The notes under the pieces are model-generated. The model was not told where the DNA came from. It ran no database searches and worked only from the letters and a program-made list of their open reading frames with translations. A DNA stretch of 64,000 bases from Streptomyces netropsis (GTDB lineage Bacteria; Actinomycetota; Actinomycetes; Streptomycetales; Streptomycetaceae), in assembly GCF_014203545.1 (NCBI RefSeq), contig NZ_JACHJG010000003.1:62001-126000 (forward strand), written 5' to 3'. A program made the translations under genes and the position numbers. Each line of letters starts with the position of its first letter. The stretch's first letter is position 1. Shown one piece after another: positions 18,367 through 28,237 of this stretch.

Positions 18367-18891
18367 TCAGCCGTCGGCCACCAGCTCCATGTAGCGGGTC
18401 CAGTCCCAGTACGGTCCGGGGTCGGTGTGGGTGGCGCCGGGGACCTCGTTGTGGCCGATGACGTGGGCGCGGGTCCGGGGGATGCCGTAGCGGGCGCAGA
18501 CGGCGGCGGCCAGCCGCGCGGAGGAGCGGTAGAGCGCGTCGGTGAAGTACTCGGGGCGGTCGGTCCAGCCCTCGTGCTCGATGCCGATGCTGCGGGTGTT
18601 GTAGTCCCAGTTCCCGGCGTGCCAGGCGATGTCCTTCTCGCGGACGAACTGGCCGATGTAGCCGTCGGCGGAGGCGACCATGTAGTGCGCCGAGACCTTC
18701 GACCGCGGGTTCTGGAAGATCTTCATCGCGTCGGGGAACGTCTCCTGGGTCACGTGGACCACGACGAACCGGACGGGGTACGCGTCGGGGCGGCCGGAGA
18801 CCGTGTAGTTGGCGCCGCTGGCCGGGATCCAGTGGGTGGTCGGGTAGCCCGCCGCGGGGGTGGCGGGATCCGGTAAGGCGGGTTGTGCCAT
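18367..18891 (-). CDS. N-acetylmuramoyl-L-alanine amidase (amidase_2 family)
   Basis: This 174-aa zinc amidase cleaves the lactyl amide bond between MurNAc and the stem peptide. Zinc-ligand regions are visible as RFVVVHVTQ near the N-terminus and HTDPGPYWDW near the C-terminus, with SIGIEHEGW and GHNEVPGATHTDPG in between. No signal peptide is seen at the chosen ATG (18891, GGAG 6 nt upstream). Longer starts to 19146 give low-complexity sequence and are unlikely. Without a leader the enzyme could act on recycled muropeptides or be exported non-classically. Confidence 0.85.
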   Translation of the reverse strand: MAQPALPDPATPAAGYPTTHWIPASGANYTVSGRPDAYPVRFVVVHVTQETFPDAMKIFQNPRSKVSAHYMVASADGYIGQFVREKDIAWHAGNWDYNTRSIGIEHEGWTDRPEYFTDALYRSSARLAAAVCARYGIPRTRAHVIGHNEVPGATHTDPGPYWDWTRYMELVADG

Positions 18892-19200
18892 GGGGGGCTC
18901 CATCGGTCCGTGGCGCGGGAAGCGCCGCTGGTGCCATGACACCCGCCGGGCACGCGGACCGCAAGGACCGCGGCGCGGCGTTCCGTCCCGGGGCGGAACG
19001 CCGCGGGACACAGAAGATCGCCAATAGGACGCACCCACCCCTGCTACGCCACCCATCACACCCCCTGTTACGCACAGTAAAGGCGCATAAAGATAAGCGG
19101 TGATGGCGAAACATTCATGAAATGCAAGGCGGGTGGCATAGCTCACCTTTGATTACCGAACGGTATTGCCGGGGATTTCCGTTTGGGGGCGATTGCACCT

Positions 19201-19230
19201 TTGGCTCCCGACCACTCCGCGTGACATAGT
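19201..19230 (+). promoter_or_regulatory. putative HrdB-type promoter for the intergenic RNA
   Basis: TTGGCT (19201-19206) is followed after 18 nt by CATAGT (19225-19230). The pair is close to the Streptomyces vegetative consensus and would start transcription near 19237. No open reading frame follows before the terminator at 19307-19359. Confidence 0.45.
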
Positions 19231-19236
19231 CGGGGC

Positions 19237-19359
19237 AACGACCCCCATTGACCCGGGCCAGGTCGTCATTACGCCGCGGGATACACCCCAATTCATTCCG
19301 CGGCCCACGAAGAGGCCCCCGGCCCGTCGAACACCGACGGATGGGGGCCTCTTCGTTTT
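19237..19359 (+). ncRNA. candidate intergenic small RNA (about 120 nt)
   Basis: The interval starts just after promoter-like boxes and ends in CGTTTT following a 14-bp stem. Inside, GCCGCGG (19273-19279) pairs with CCGCGGC (19298-19304). The terminal stem pairs 19307-19320 with 19343-19356, and its apical part CCGTCG/CGACGG forms a further small stem. No start codon with a ribosome site is present. I do not recognise an Rfam family. The alternative is that the last hairpin merely terminates the minus-strand gene ending at 19402, but the T-run lies on the plus-strand side. Confidence 0.4.
19307..19359 (+). terminator. long bulged terminator hairpin with T-run
   Basis: ACGAAGAGGCCCCC (19307-19320) pairs perfectly with GGGGGCCTCTTCGT (19343-19356), and CGTTTT follows at 19354-19359. 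The loop contains a second stem. The T-run favours plus-strand termination, although bidirectional use is possible. Confidence 0.65.
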
Positions 19360-19401
19360 GTGGTGATGCGCACCGGCGCCGACCGCCCGCCCGCCACCGG
19401 C

Positions 19402-19905
19402 TCAGCGGTCCGCGACCCGCATCTCGAACCACGTCGTCTTGCCGCGCGCCAGCAGGTCCACGCCCCAACGGTCGGACAGCTTGTCGACCAGGAACAGCCC
19501 TCGCCCGCTCGTGTCGAGCTCGCGCACGGGCAGCAGACACGGCAGCCCGCGCGAGGGGTCGCGCACCTCTATCCGGAGCCAGCCGCGGCGGCGCAGCATC
19601 CGCAGGCCGAAACAGCGGGCACCGGTGTGCCGGACGGCGTTGCCGACGAGTTCGGAGACCAGCAGGACCGCGTGCTCGGTGAGTTGGGCCGAGAGGCCCC
19701 ACTGGCGCAGGACGACGGTCTGGGTCAGCCGCCGGGCTGCGGCCGCCGACTCCGGGCGCGAGGGCAGCCGGACCTCGCCGAGTGTGGGGTTGCCGAACAG
19801 CTCGAGCGCCTTCAGCGCCAGTTCATCCTCAACGGTCGGGCTCCACCGCACAGCGGCCGTACCGACCCGCCGCCGCGGCTGCTCCGATCCCTCCAGGCCC
19901 GCCAT
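19402..19905 (-). CDS. RsbW-like ATP-binding protein (anti-sigma/HATPase_c_2 family)
   Basis: This 167-aa protein carries the GHKL fold of serine-protein kinases that act as anti-sigma factors. The N box reads SELVGNAVRHTG, the G1 box is degenerate in VRDPSRGLP, and the G2 region is TSGRGLFLVDKLSDRWGV. Streptomyces have dozens of such stand-alone proteins; most have no assigned sigma partner, and no sigma gene is adjacent here. The ATG at 19905 was chosen because upstream in-frame sequence looks non-coding. Confidence 0.8.
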   Translation of the reverse strand: MAGLEGSEQPRRRVGTAAVRWSPTVEDELALKALELFGNPTLGEVRLPSRPESAAAARRLTQTVVLRQWGLSAQLTEHAVLLVSELVGNAVRHTGARCFGLRMLRRRGWLRIEVRDPSRGLPCLLPVRELDTSGRGLFLVDKLSDRWGVDLLARGKTTWFEMRVADR

Positions 19906-20101
19906 GCCCCCATCATGGCCGCCGTAAAGCCGCCACGGAGGGGAACGTAGGGATTCACCGCACCGGAACCTGCGATTCCATGCGCCCCTCCCGACATATG
20001 CCATGGGCAGCAAGGGCCCTGGGAAACGTTCACCGACCTGCGGCGACGCCCGGTGTACGACGGGTCGCCGGAGGCCCGGCAGCGGGTCAATCCAAGGGGT
20101 A

Positions 20102-20149
20102 CGCACGCCGGAGAGAATTCCCCCACAAGGGGCAACCCTCCGGCGTGCG
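20102..20149 (-). terminator. strong hairpin downstream of the enoyl-CoA hydratase gene
   Basis: A 12-bp perfect stem (CGCACGCCGGAG at 20102-20113 with CTCCGGCGTGCG at 20138-20149) encloses a second CCCC-ACAA-GGGG stem. It lies 40 nt past the stop of the hydratase gene. There is no T-run, but the stability suggests termination or 3'-end protection. The flanking 19906-20188 stretch contains nothing else I can support. Confidence 0.6.
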
Positions 20150-20188
20150 CCCCCGACAGGGTGTCGGCGGCCGGCAACCCGGCGCGGG

Positions 20189-20956
20189 TCAGCCGAACTT
20201 GGCCTTGCCCGGCCCGTCCTGGACGAAGCTACGCATACCGATCTCCCGGTCCTCGGTCGCGAACAGCCCCGCGAACCAATTGCGCTCGATCGCGAGCCCG
20301 GTGTCGATGTCGGTCTCCAGTCCCGCGTCCACCGCCTCCTTGGCCGCGCGCAGCGCGATGGCGGGGCCGGCCGCGAGCCTCGCCGCCCACGCGTGCGCCT
20401 GCTCGTAGACCTCCTCGGCCGGCACGACCCGGTCGACGAGGCCCAGGGAGAGCGCCTCCTCGGCCTTGACCTGACGGCCGGTGAAGATGAGGTCCTTGGC
20501 CTTGGACGGGCCGATGAGCCGGGCCAGCCGCTGGGTGCCGCCCGCGCCGGGGATGAGCCCGAGCAGGATCTCGGGCTGGCCGAGCTTGGCGTTCTCGGCG
20601 GCGATCCGGAAGTCGGCGCACAGGGCCAGCTCACAGCCGCCGCCCAGGGCGTAGCCGGTGACGGCGGCGACGACGGGCTTGGGGATGCGGGCCACGGCCG
20701 TGAAGGAGTCCTGGAGTCCGCGGGACCGCGCCACCATGGCGGCGTGGTCCATGTTCTGCATCTCCTTGATGTCCGCCCCGGCCGCGAACACCTTCTCCCC
20801 GCCCCACAGCACGACGGCCCGTACGTCGTCGCGGCGGGTCGCCTCCTCGGCCAGCTCACGGATCCGGTCCTGGGAGGCGATGTCCAGTGCGTTCATCGGC
20901 GGGCGGTCGAGCCGGATGACGCCGACGCCCTCGGCTACCTCTAGATGCACAGTCAT
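20189..20956 (-). CDS. enoyl-CoA hydratase/isomerase (crotonase family)
   Basis: This 255-aa crotonase hydrates trans-2-enoyl-CoA in fatty-acid beta-oxidation. The oxyanion-hole regions read FAAGADIKEM and ALGGGCELALCADFRIA, and the catalytic glutamates fall in GCELAL and GQPEILLGLIPGAGG, as in mitochondrial-type hydratases. Length is typical. The gene stands alone between strong hairpins, so its substrate chain length is not shown by context. Confidence 0.9.
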   Translation of the reverse strand: MTVHLEVAEGVGVIRLDRPPMNALDIASQDRIRELAEEATRRDDVRAVVLWGGEKVFAAGADIKEMQNMDHAAMVARSRGLQDSFTAVARIPKPVVAAVTGYALGGGCELALCADFRIAAENAKLGQPEILLGLIPGAGGTQRLARLIGPSKAKDLIFTGRQVKAEEALSLGLVDRVVPAEEVYEQAHAWAARLAAGPAIALRAAKEAVDAGLETDIDTGLAIERNWFAGLFATEDREIGMRSFVQDGPGKAKFG

Positions 20957-21013
20957 GGCAGCAGGTTAGTACCGGGGGGTTCGGGGGTGTCCTCCGAGAA
21001 GACGCAGCAACGC

Positions 21014-21054
21014 GTGGGGCCCGGTGCACTGGCTCACAGTGCACCGGGCCCCAC
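21014..21054 (-). terminator. perfect 18-bp terminator hairpin after the L,D-transpeptidase gene
   Basis: GTGGGGCCCGGTGCACTG (21014-21031) pairs without mismatch to 21037-21054 around a GCTCA loop. It lies 17 nt beyond the stop of the L,D-transpeptidase gene and just upstream of the enoyl-CoA hydratase promoter region. Confidence 0.8.
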
Positions 21055-21071
21055 AGGGACGACTCGAGGCG

Positions 21072-22295
21072 TCAGCTGCTCTTGCCCCAGTCCGCCCAGG
21101 ACAAGTTCCAGCCGTTGAGGCCGTTCTCGGGCTGGATCGTCTTGTCGTCGGAGTTCTTCACGACGACGACGTCACCGATGAGGGAGTTGTCGTAGAACCA
21201 GGCGGCCGGCGTGGACGGGTCGCCGCCGCCGCGCTGGTCCTCCAGACCCACGCAACCGTGACTGGCGTTCTCCGAGCCGAAGGTGGAGGAGCCGGACCAG
21301 TAGTTGCCGTGCAGGAAGGTGCCGGAGGTGGACAGGCGCATCGCGTGCGGCACGTCCGGGATGTCGTACTCGCCCTTGCCGTCGGCCTTGGTGAAGCCGA
21401 CGGTGGCGCCGTTCATGCGCGTCACCTCGTGCTTCTCGCTGATGACCATCTGGCCGTTGTACGTGGGGCTGGCAGGGGAGCCCGCCGAGATCGGCACGGT
21501 CTTGATGACCTTGCCGTCCCGCTCGACCGTCATCCGGTGGGACTTGGCGTCGACCGTGCTGACCTGGCTGCGGCCGACCGTGAACTTCAGGGTCTTGGTC
21601 TGCGAGCCGTACACGCCCTCGCGGCCCTCGACGCCGTCGAGGTTGAGCTGGACGGTCACCTTGGTGCCGGCCGCCCAGTACTTCTCGGGGCGGATGTCGA
21701 GGCGGTCGTTGCCGAACCAGTGGCCCTTGACGGGTACGGACGGCTCGGCGGTCACCTTGACGGCCCGCTCGACGGCCTTGGTGTTGGTGATGCCACGGCT
21801 GAAATTGATCGAAACGGGCATTCCCACGCCGACGGTGGTGCCGTCCTCGGGCGTGAAGTAGCCAACGAAGGTGTTCTTCGGGGTGAGGGTCGTGAACGCC
21901 GCGTGCTTGGCGGACGTCCGGCCCTCCTTGTCCTTGGCGATGGCGTCGACCGTGTACTTCGTGGAGGCGGCCAGGTGACTGGTCGGCTCCCAGGCCGCAC
22001 CATCGCCGGTTATCTTGCCGTCGACCGTCTTGCCCTTGGCGTCGGCGACCTTGACGGACGTGATGCTGCCCTTCTCGGCGGTGACCTTGAGGGAGCCGCT
22101 CGTCGGGACGTCCTTCGCACCGTCCTTGGGGGCGATGGTGACGACGGCCTGTGAGGGGCCGCCGACATTGGCGCCGGCCTTCTTCGCGTCATCCGACCCG
22201 CCACAGGCGGTGACCAGCAGCAACGTGGCCCCCAGCAGCGCGGCGAGCGGCCCGCTGCGGCTCCCCCGCCGACCCGATATCGGCTGCGTCTTCAA
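21072..22295 (-). CDS. lipoprotein L,D-transpeptidase with Ig-like domains
   Basis: This 407-aa protein forms 3-3 peptidoglycan cross-links outside the membrane. A signal peptide ends in LLLVTACGG, a lipobox. Two Ig-like beta domains (about residues 50-250) precede the YkuD catalytic domain, whose HGNYWSG and SHGCVGL motifs provide the catalytic His and Cys. The layout matches mycobacterial LdtMt2-type enzymes. The start is TTG at 22295, with GGGGAG 11 nt upstream and no closer ATG or GTG in frame. The C-terminal W-rich tail (NGLNGWNLSWADWGKSS) is also typical of the class. Confidence 0.9.
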   Translation of the reverse strand: MKTQPISGRRGSRSGPLAALLGATLLLVTACGGSDDAKKAGANVGGPSQAVVTIAPKDGAKDVPTSGSLKVTAEKGSITSVKVADAKGKTVDGKITGDGAAWEPTSHLAASTKYTVDAIAKDKEGRTSAKHAAFTTLTPKNTFVGYFTPEDGTTVGVGMPVSINFSRGITNTKAVERAVKVTAEPSVPVKGHWFGNDRLDIRPEKYWAAGTKVTVQLNLDGVEGREGVYGSQTKTLKFTVGRSQVSTVDAKSHRMTVERDGKVIKTVPISAGSPASPTYNGQMVISEKHEVTRMNGATVGFTKADGKGEYDIPDVPHAMRLSTSGTFLHGNYWSGSSTFGSENASHGCVGLEDQRGGGDPSTPAAWFYDNSLIGDVVVVKNSDDKTIQPENGLNGWNLSWADWGKSS

Positions 22296-22704
22296 AACGA
22301 TTGTCTCCCCTCACACGGCCCGCCCACGCGGCGCCCATCTGAGCGCGGCACGCGCGCATGGCGATAGATAACCACACGCCTCGGACTGCTCCGCCCCCCG
22401 CGTATGTCACCGTTCGGTCCCAAATGGGAGTGGTGGTACGAGCCATGTGCCTGGTGATTGACCAGTGGCTCGATCGGGGCAGCATATTTCAGCCATACGG
22501 GCCCGATGACCACGGCCCGGCCCCACGCCGTCGAGGGGGCCTGACGGGGCCGGGTCCACCGCTGCACTCGCTTGCCGGTCCCGATCACGCGTGTGAGCGC
22601 ACCCGTGGATCTGGGCAGAACTGGAGGAAGGACGCAACCGCCGACGCCCGGCACGGGAAGCCGGGTGCCCGGCGCGCTACCCGAGAGCCGCCGGAGGCGA
22701 ACAC
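22296..22704. other. divergent intergenic region between L,D-transpeptidase and glgX
   Basis: No gene is supported in these 409 nt. On the plus strand TTGACC (22458-22463) and GCATAT (22482-22487), 18 nt apart, could form a glgX promoter with a leader of about 210 nt. A short inverted repeat CTGGT-N5-ACCAG (22451-22465) overlaps the -35 box. Confidence 0.45.
22458..22487 (+). promoter_or_regulatory. putative glgX promoter with overlapping inverted repeat
   Basis: TTGACC, 18-nt spacer, GCATAT on the plus strand. The inverted repeat CTGGT (22451-22455)/ACCAG (22461-22465) covers the -35 box and could be an operator. The assignment rests on box similarity alone. Confidence 0.35.
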
Positions 22705-25086
<2,382 letters not shown>

Positions 25087-26385
25087 CAGGTGAATTGCCC
25101 CCTGAGCCGGCTGTGGCTCTTTCCGCTGGCGCCGATGTGTCCGGTGAAGCGGGACCCGCCCGTGACACGGTAGCGGCCTGCCGGGACGGCCTCCCGCAGC
25201 CATTCCTCGGGGGCCTCTCGGAACTGCTCCCGGCACGACACCACGGCGTCCTCCCTCGCCGCGCCCTCGTCCACGGCTCGCGAGCCCTGGATGCCCACGA
25301 GTGCCTGGCCGAACACGCGCAGGTCGTGCTTCCGGGCGCAGGACACCGTGCGGACCATCGCGGCCGAGGCGAGTCCGGGAGCGAACAGCGCGCAGTCACC
25401 CGGGGCCACTTCGCCGATCAGGGTCAGGGTCTTCGTGGCGTCCTCGACCGTGGACGGATCGGGCAACGTCCTGGTGGCCCTGGCGCCGTAGCCCGACAGC
25501 TCGTACGTGGCCCGGATGGTCCGCACTCCGTCCAGGTCCCGCATGTAGCGGAGCAGCGGGGTCAGATCCATGGTGGCCCGGGTCACCCTCCCTCGGGCGT
25601 CGAGGCGTACCTCCATGGGGAACATTCCGTTGCGGCCCTTGCCGGCTTCGCTGTTCCAGTCGCCGGTCATTCGCCCCAGCTTCCCGAGGACGGCCGTCGC
25701 GACCCCGCCCGGCACCGATGCCCTGTAGTCACGGCCGCCGTCCTCGCGGGCCGAAGGCCTGCCCTGCGGGCGGGCCGAGGCGATCACCTCGGCCAGGGTG
25801 CCGCCGTAGGGCGCCGTCTCGCCCGCCAATCGCCGTAGCGAGCGGGTCGCGTCGGAGAGCGGTCCCACTCCCGTGGGCCGGAAGCGGAGCCAGGCGGCTC
25901 CGTCGCGGACCAACACCTCGCGCGCCACCACGGCGAAGGTCTCCTTGCCCGGCTCCTCCAACTGCCGGGCGACCCCGTCGGGGAAGTCCTCCGGAACGCT
26001 CAGCGTCCGCTCCGCGTAAGCGGTACCCCTGCCGAAGTCCTGTTCGCCCCGGGTGGTTTCGACCGCGTCGCCTCCGGCGGAGCCGACGACGAGGGTCGAG
26101 GTGAAGCGGGCAAGGCCCGACTGCCGGGTCACCTCCCGGGCCTTGAGCAGTTGCATCGACTGCTCGGCGTCGAACACCGGGTGAGCCGGCTTGGGGGGCG
26201 CGTCGCTGCCCGGCGTCCCGCAGGAGACGGCCCCCATCAGTAAGGCCAGTATCGCTGCCGCTCTTCGGCCTCCACGAACACCACGCATTGCGCCCCACCC
26301 CTCAACTCGCCCTGGTTTCCGCACGAATCGAACAACTCGACGTTTACCACGAACCTGAGTCCTAGGTACAAAAACCGAGTGGGCC

Positions 26386-26408
26386 TTGTCAGTGGGGAAC
26401 CGTACGCT
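26386..26408 (+). promoter_or_regulatory. RecA-NDp/PafBC-type promoter for the ABC exporter
   Basis: TTGTCAGTG (26386-26394), 8 nt, TACGCT (26403-26408) matches the DNA-damage promoter motif and shares CGTACGCTCGC with the copy at 17706. The start codons GTG 26414 and ATG 26417 fall within 9 nt of the -10 box, so the transcript should be leaderless or nearly so. Confidence 0.75.
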
Positions 26409-26416
26409 CGCCGGTG

Positions 26417-28237
26417 ATGACTGTGACGACCACGACCACGGAGACCCGTCCGCCCGAGCGGCGCTCCGCCGTGCGCTCGCTGTTACGCCTGTGGCCGTAT
26501 GTACGGCCGGTGCGGGGACGGCTGGTCGGGGCGGCGTTCGTGGGGGTGGTGGCGTCGTGTCTGGGGCTCGTCATTCCGCTCGCGCTCAAGTGGATCGTGG
26601 ACGGGCCCGTCGCCGATCGGGATCCGTCCGGGGTGTGGCTGGGCGGCGTGGTGCTGCTGGTGCTCGGGGCCGCGGAGGCGGTGTTGTTCTGGGTGCGACG
26701 GGTGTTGGTGGCGCGGCCGCTGGCGCGGGTCGAGGCGGACATGCGGGCTGCGCTCTTCCGTCATCTGCAACGGCTGCCCGTCGCCTTCCACGACCGTTGG
26801 TCCTCCGGGCAGTTGCTCTCGCGCGGCACGACCGATCTGATGCTGATGCGGATGTTCCTGGCGTTTCCGCTGACCTTCCTGTTGGTCAACGCCACGACGA
26901 TCGTGGTGGGCTTCGTCATTCTGCTGGCGCAGCAGTGGACGCTGGGGCTGGTGCTGCTCGCGCCCGTGGCACCGCTGGTCGTGCTGTGCTGGTTCTTCGA
27001 GGAGCGCTATTCCCAGGCCGCGCGCACCGCGCAGGACCAGGTGGGCGATGTGACCACGATCGTCGAGGAGAGCGTCCTCGGCATCCGCATCATCAAGGGG
27101 TTCGGCCAGCACCGGGGTCAGGAGCGGGCCTTCGGGGCCCTGTCCGAGCGGCTGCGCGCGACGGAGCTGGGCAAGGCGGGCCTGCTGGGGACGCTCTGGG
27201 CGCTGATCATGGTGTTGCCCGAGCTGGCGATCGGGGCGGCGTTGCTGCTCGGGGTGGTGCAGGTCGCGGACGGCGAGCTGTCGGCGGGCACGCTCGTGGC
27301 GTTCCTGTCCACGGCGCTGGCGCTGCGCTGGCCGGTCGAGTCGCTCGGCTTCCTGCTCGCGATGACCAATGAGACCGCCACGGCTGCGGACCGTTTCTTC
27401 GAGGTGATGGACGTCGCGGAGGCCGCCCCCGGGCCGACGTCACCGCCGGGGAAGCCGGGGGCGCAGGACCGCGGTCTGCGTCTCGACGGTGTCGAGTTCC
27501 GCTATCCCGACGCGCCGCCGGACGCCCCGCCCGTCCTCCGGGGGGTCGATCTGCACATCCGGCCCGGCGAGACCATGGCTCTCGTCGGCACCACGGGCAG
27601 CGGCAAGACCACGCTGACCGCACTGATCCCCCGGTTGCACGAGGCGACGGCCGGTCGCATCACCCTCGACGGTGAGGACGTCACCGCGCTGTCCCGCGAA
27701 CGGCTGCGCGGGCTCGTCTCCGTCGCCTTCGAGGAGCCCACCCTCTTCTCCGCCTCCGTCGGCGAGAACGTCCTGATGGGCGCGGAGGGCGCGGGCGAGT
27801 CCGATCTGAAGCGTGCTCTGGCCGTCGCCCAGGCCGACTTCGTGGACGGCCTCCCCGACGGGCACCGCACCCAGGTCGGGGAGCAGGGGCTCAGTCTCTC
27901 CGGCGGGCAGCGGCAGCGGCTGGCGCTGGCCCGGGCGGTCGTCGGCAACCCGCGCTTCCTCATCCTCGACGACCCCCTGTCGGCGCTCGACGTGCACACC
28001 GAGGCGGCGGTCGAGGCGGCGCTGCGCGAGGTGCTGGCGACCACGACGGCCCTCGTCGTCGCCCACCGCCCGTCGACGGTGCTGCTCGCCGACCGCGTCG
28101 CGCTGCTCTCACGGGGCCGGATCGCGGCGGTCGGCACCCACCACGAACTGCTGCACGGCAACGAGGAGTACGCGTCGCTCATGTCCGGCCACGAGGAATC
28201 CGAGGGCCGCGAGCGGGACGGAGGCTCTCCGCGATGA
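26417..28237 (+). CDS. ABC exporter subunit 1, degenerate ATP site (contains a TTA codon)
   Basis: This 606-aa half-transporter has six membrane spans in the first 320 residues and a C-terminal ATPase. Walker A is GTTGSGKT, the signature LSGGQRQR, and Walker B LILDDPLSALD, in which the catalytic Glu is replaced by Asp. That substitution marks the non-hydrolytic partner of heterodimeric exporters such as TmrAB or BmrCD. ATG 26417 is given; GTG 26414 is equally possible because the promoter implies a leaderless mRNA. Codon 23 is TTA (26483-26485). The stop overlaps the start of subunit 2 (ATGA). Substrate is unknown; drug or lipid export is likely. Confidence 0.88.
   Translation: MTVTTTTTETRPPERRSAVRSLLRLWPYVRPVRGRLVGAAFVGVVASCLGLVIPLALKWIVDGPVADRDPSGVWLGGVVLLVLGAAEAVLFWVRRVLVARPLARVEADMRAALFRHLQRLPVAFHDRWSSGQLLSRGTTDLMLMRMFLAFPLTFLLVNATTIVVGFVILLAQQWTLGLVLLAPVAPLVVLCWFFEERYSQAARTAQDQVGDVTTIVEESVLGIRIIKGFGQHRGQERAFGALSERLRATELGKAGLLGTLWALIMVLPELAIGAALLLGVVQVADGELSAGTLVAFLSTALALRWPVESLGFLLAMTNETATAADRFFEVMDVAEAAPGPTSPPGKPGAQDRGLRLDGVEFRYPDAPPDAPPVLRGVDLHIRPGETMALVGTTGSGKTTLTALIPRLHEATAGRITLDGEDVTALSRERLRGLVSVAFEEPTLFSASVGENVLMGAEGAGESDLKRALAVAQADFVDGLPDGHRTQVGEQGLSLSGGQRQRLALARAVVGNPRFLILDDPLSALDVHTEAAVEAALREVLATTTALVVAHRPSTVLLADRVALLSRGRIAAVGTHHELLHGNEEYASLMSGHEESEGRERDGGSPR

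Larger units (their letters stand above)
18892..19401. other. 510-nt intergenic region with a structured transcript candidate
   Basis: No protein gene is supported. The half nearest the amidase is GC-rich and featureless apart from runs such as GGCGGAACGCCGCGG. From about 19090 the base composition drops, and the stretch 19201-19360 contains promoter-like boxes, two hairpins and a T-run terminator, described separately. Confidence 0.6.

Noticed and set aside
18892..19146. In-frame N-terminal extension of the amidase with a hydrophobic segment
   Set aside because: The extension is Arg/Gly/Pro-rich, lacks a ribosome site at its start and has no signal-peptide cleavage logic. The start at 18891 has a proper GGAG.
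22451..22466. Possible DasR (dre) site CTGGT/ACCAG upstream of glgX
   Set aside because: The arms are separated by 5 nt rather than the 4 of the dre consensus and the centre differs. It is kept only as a generic inverted repeat.
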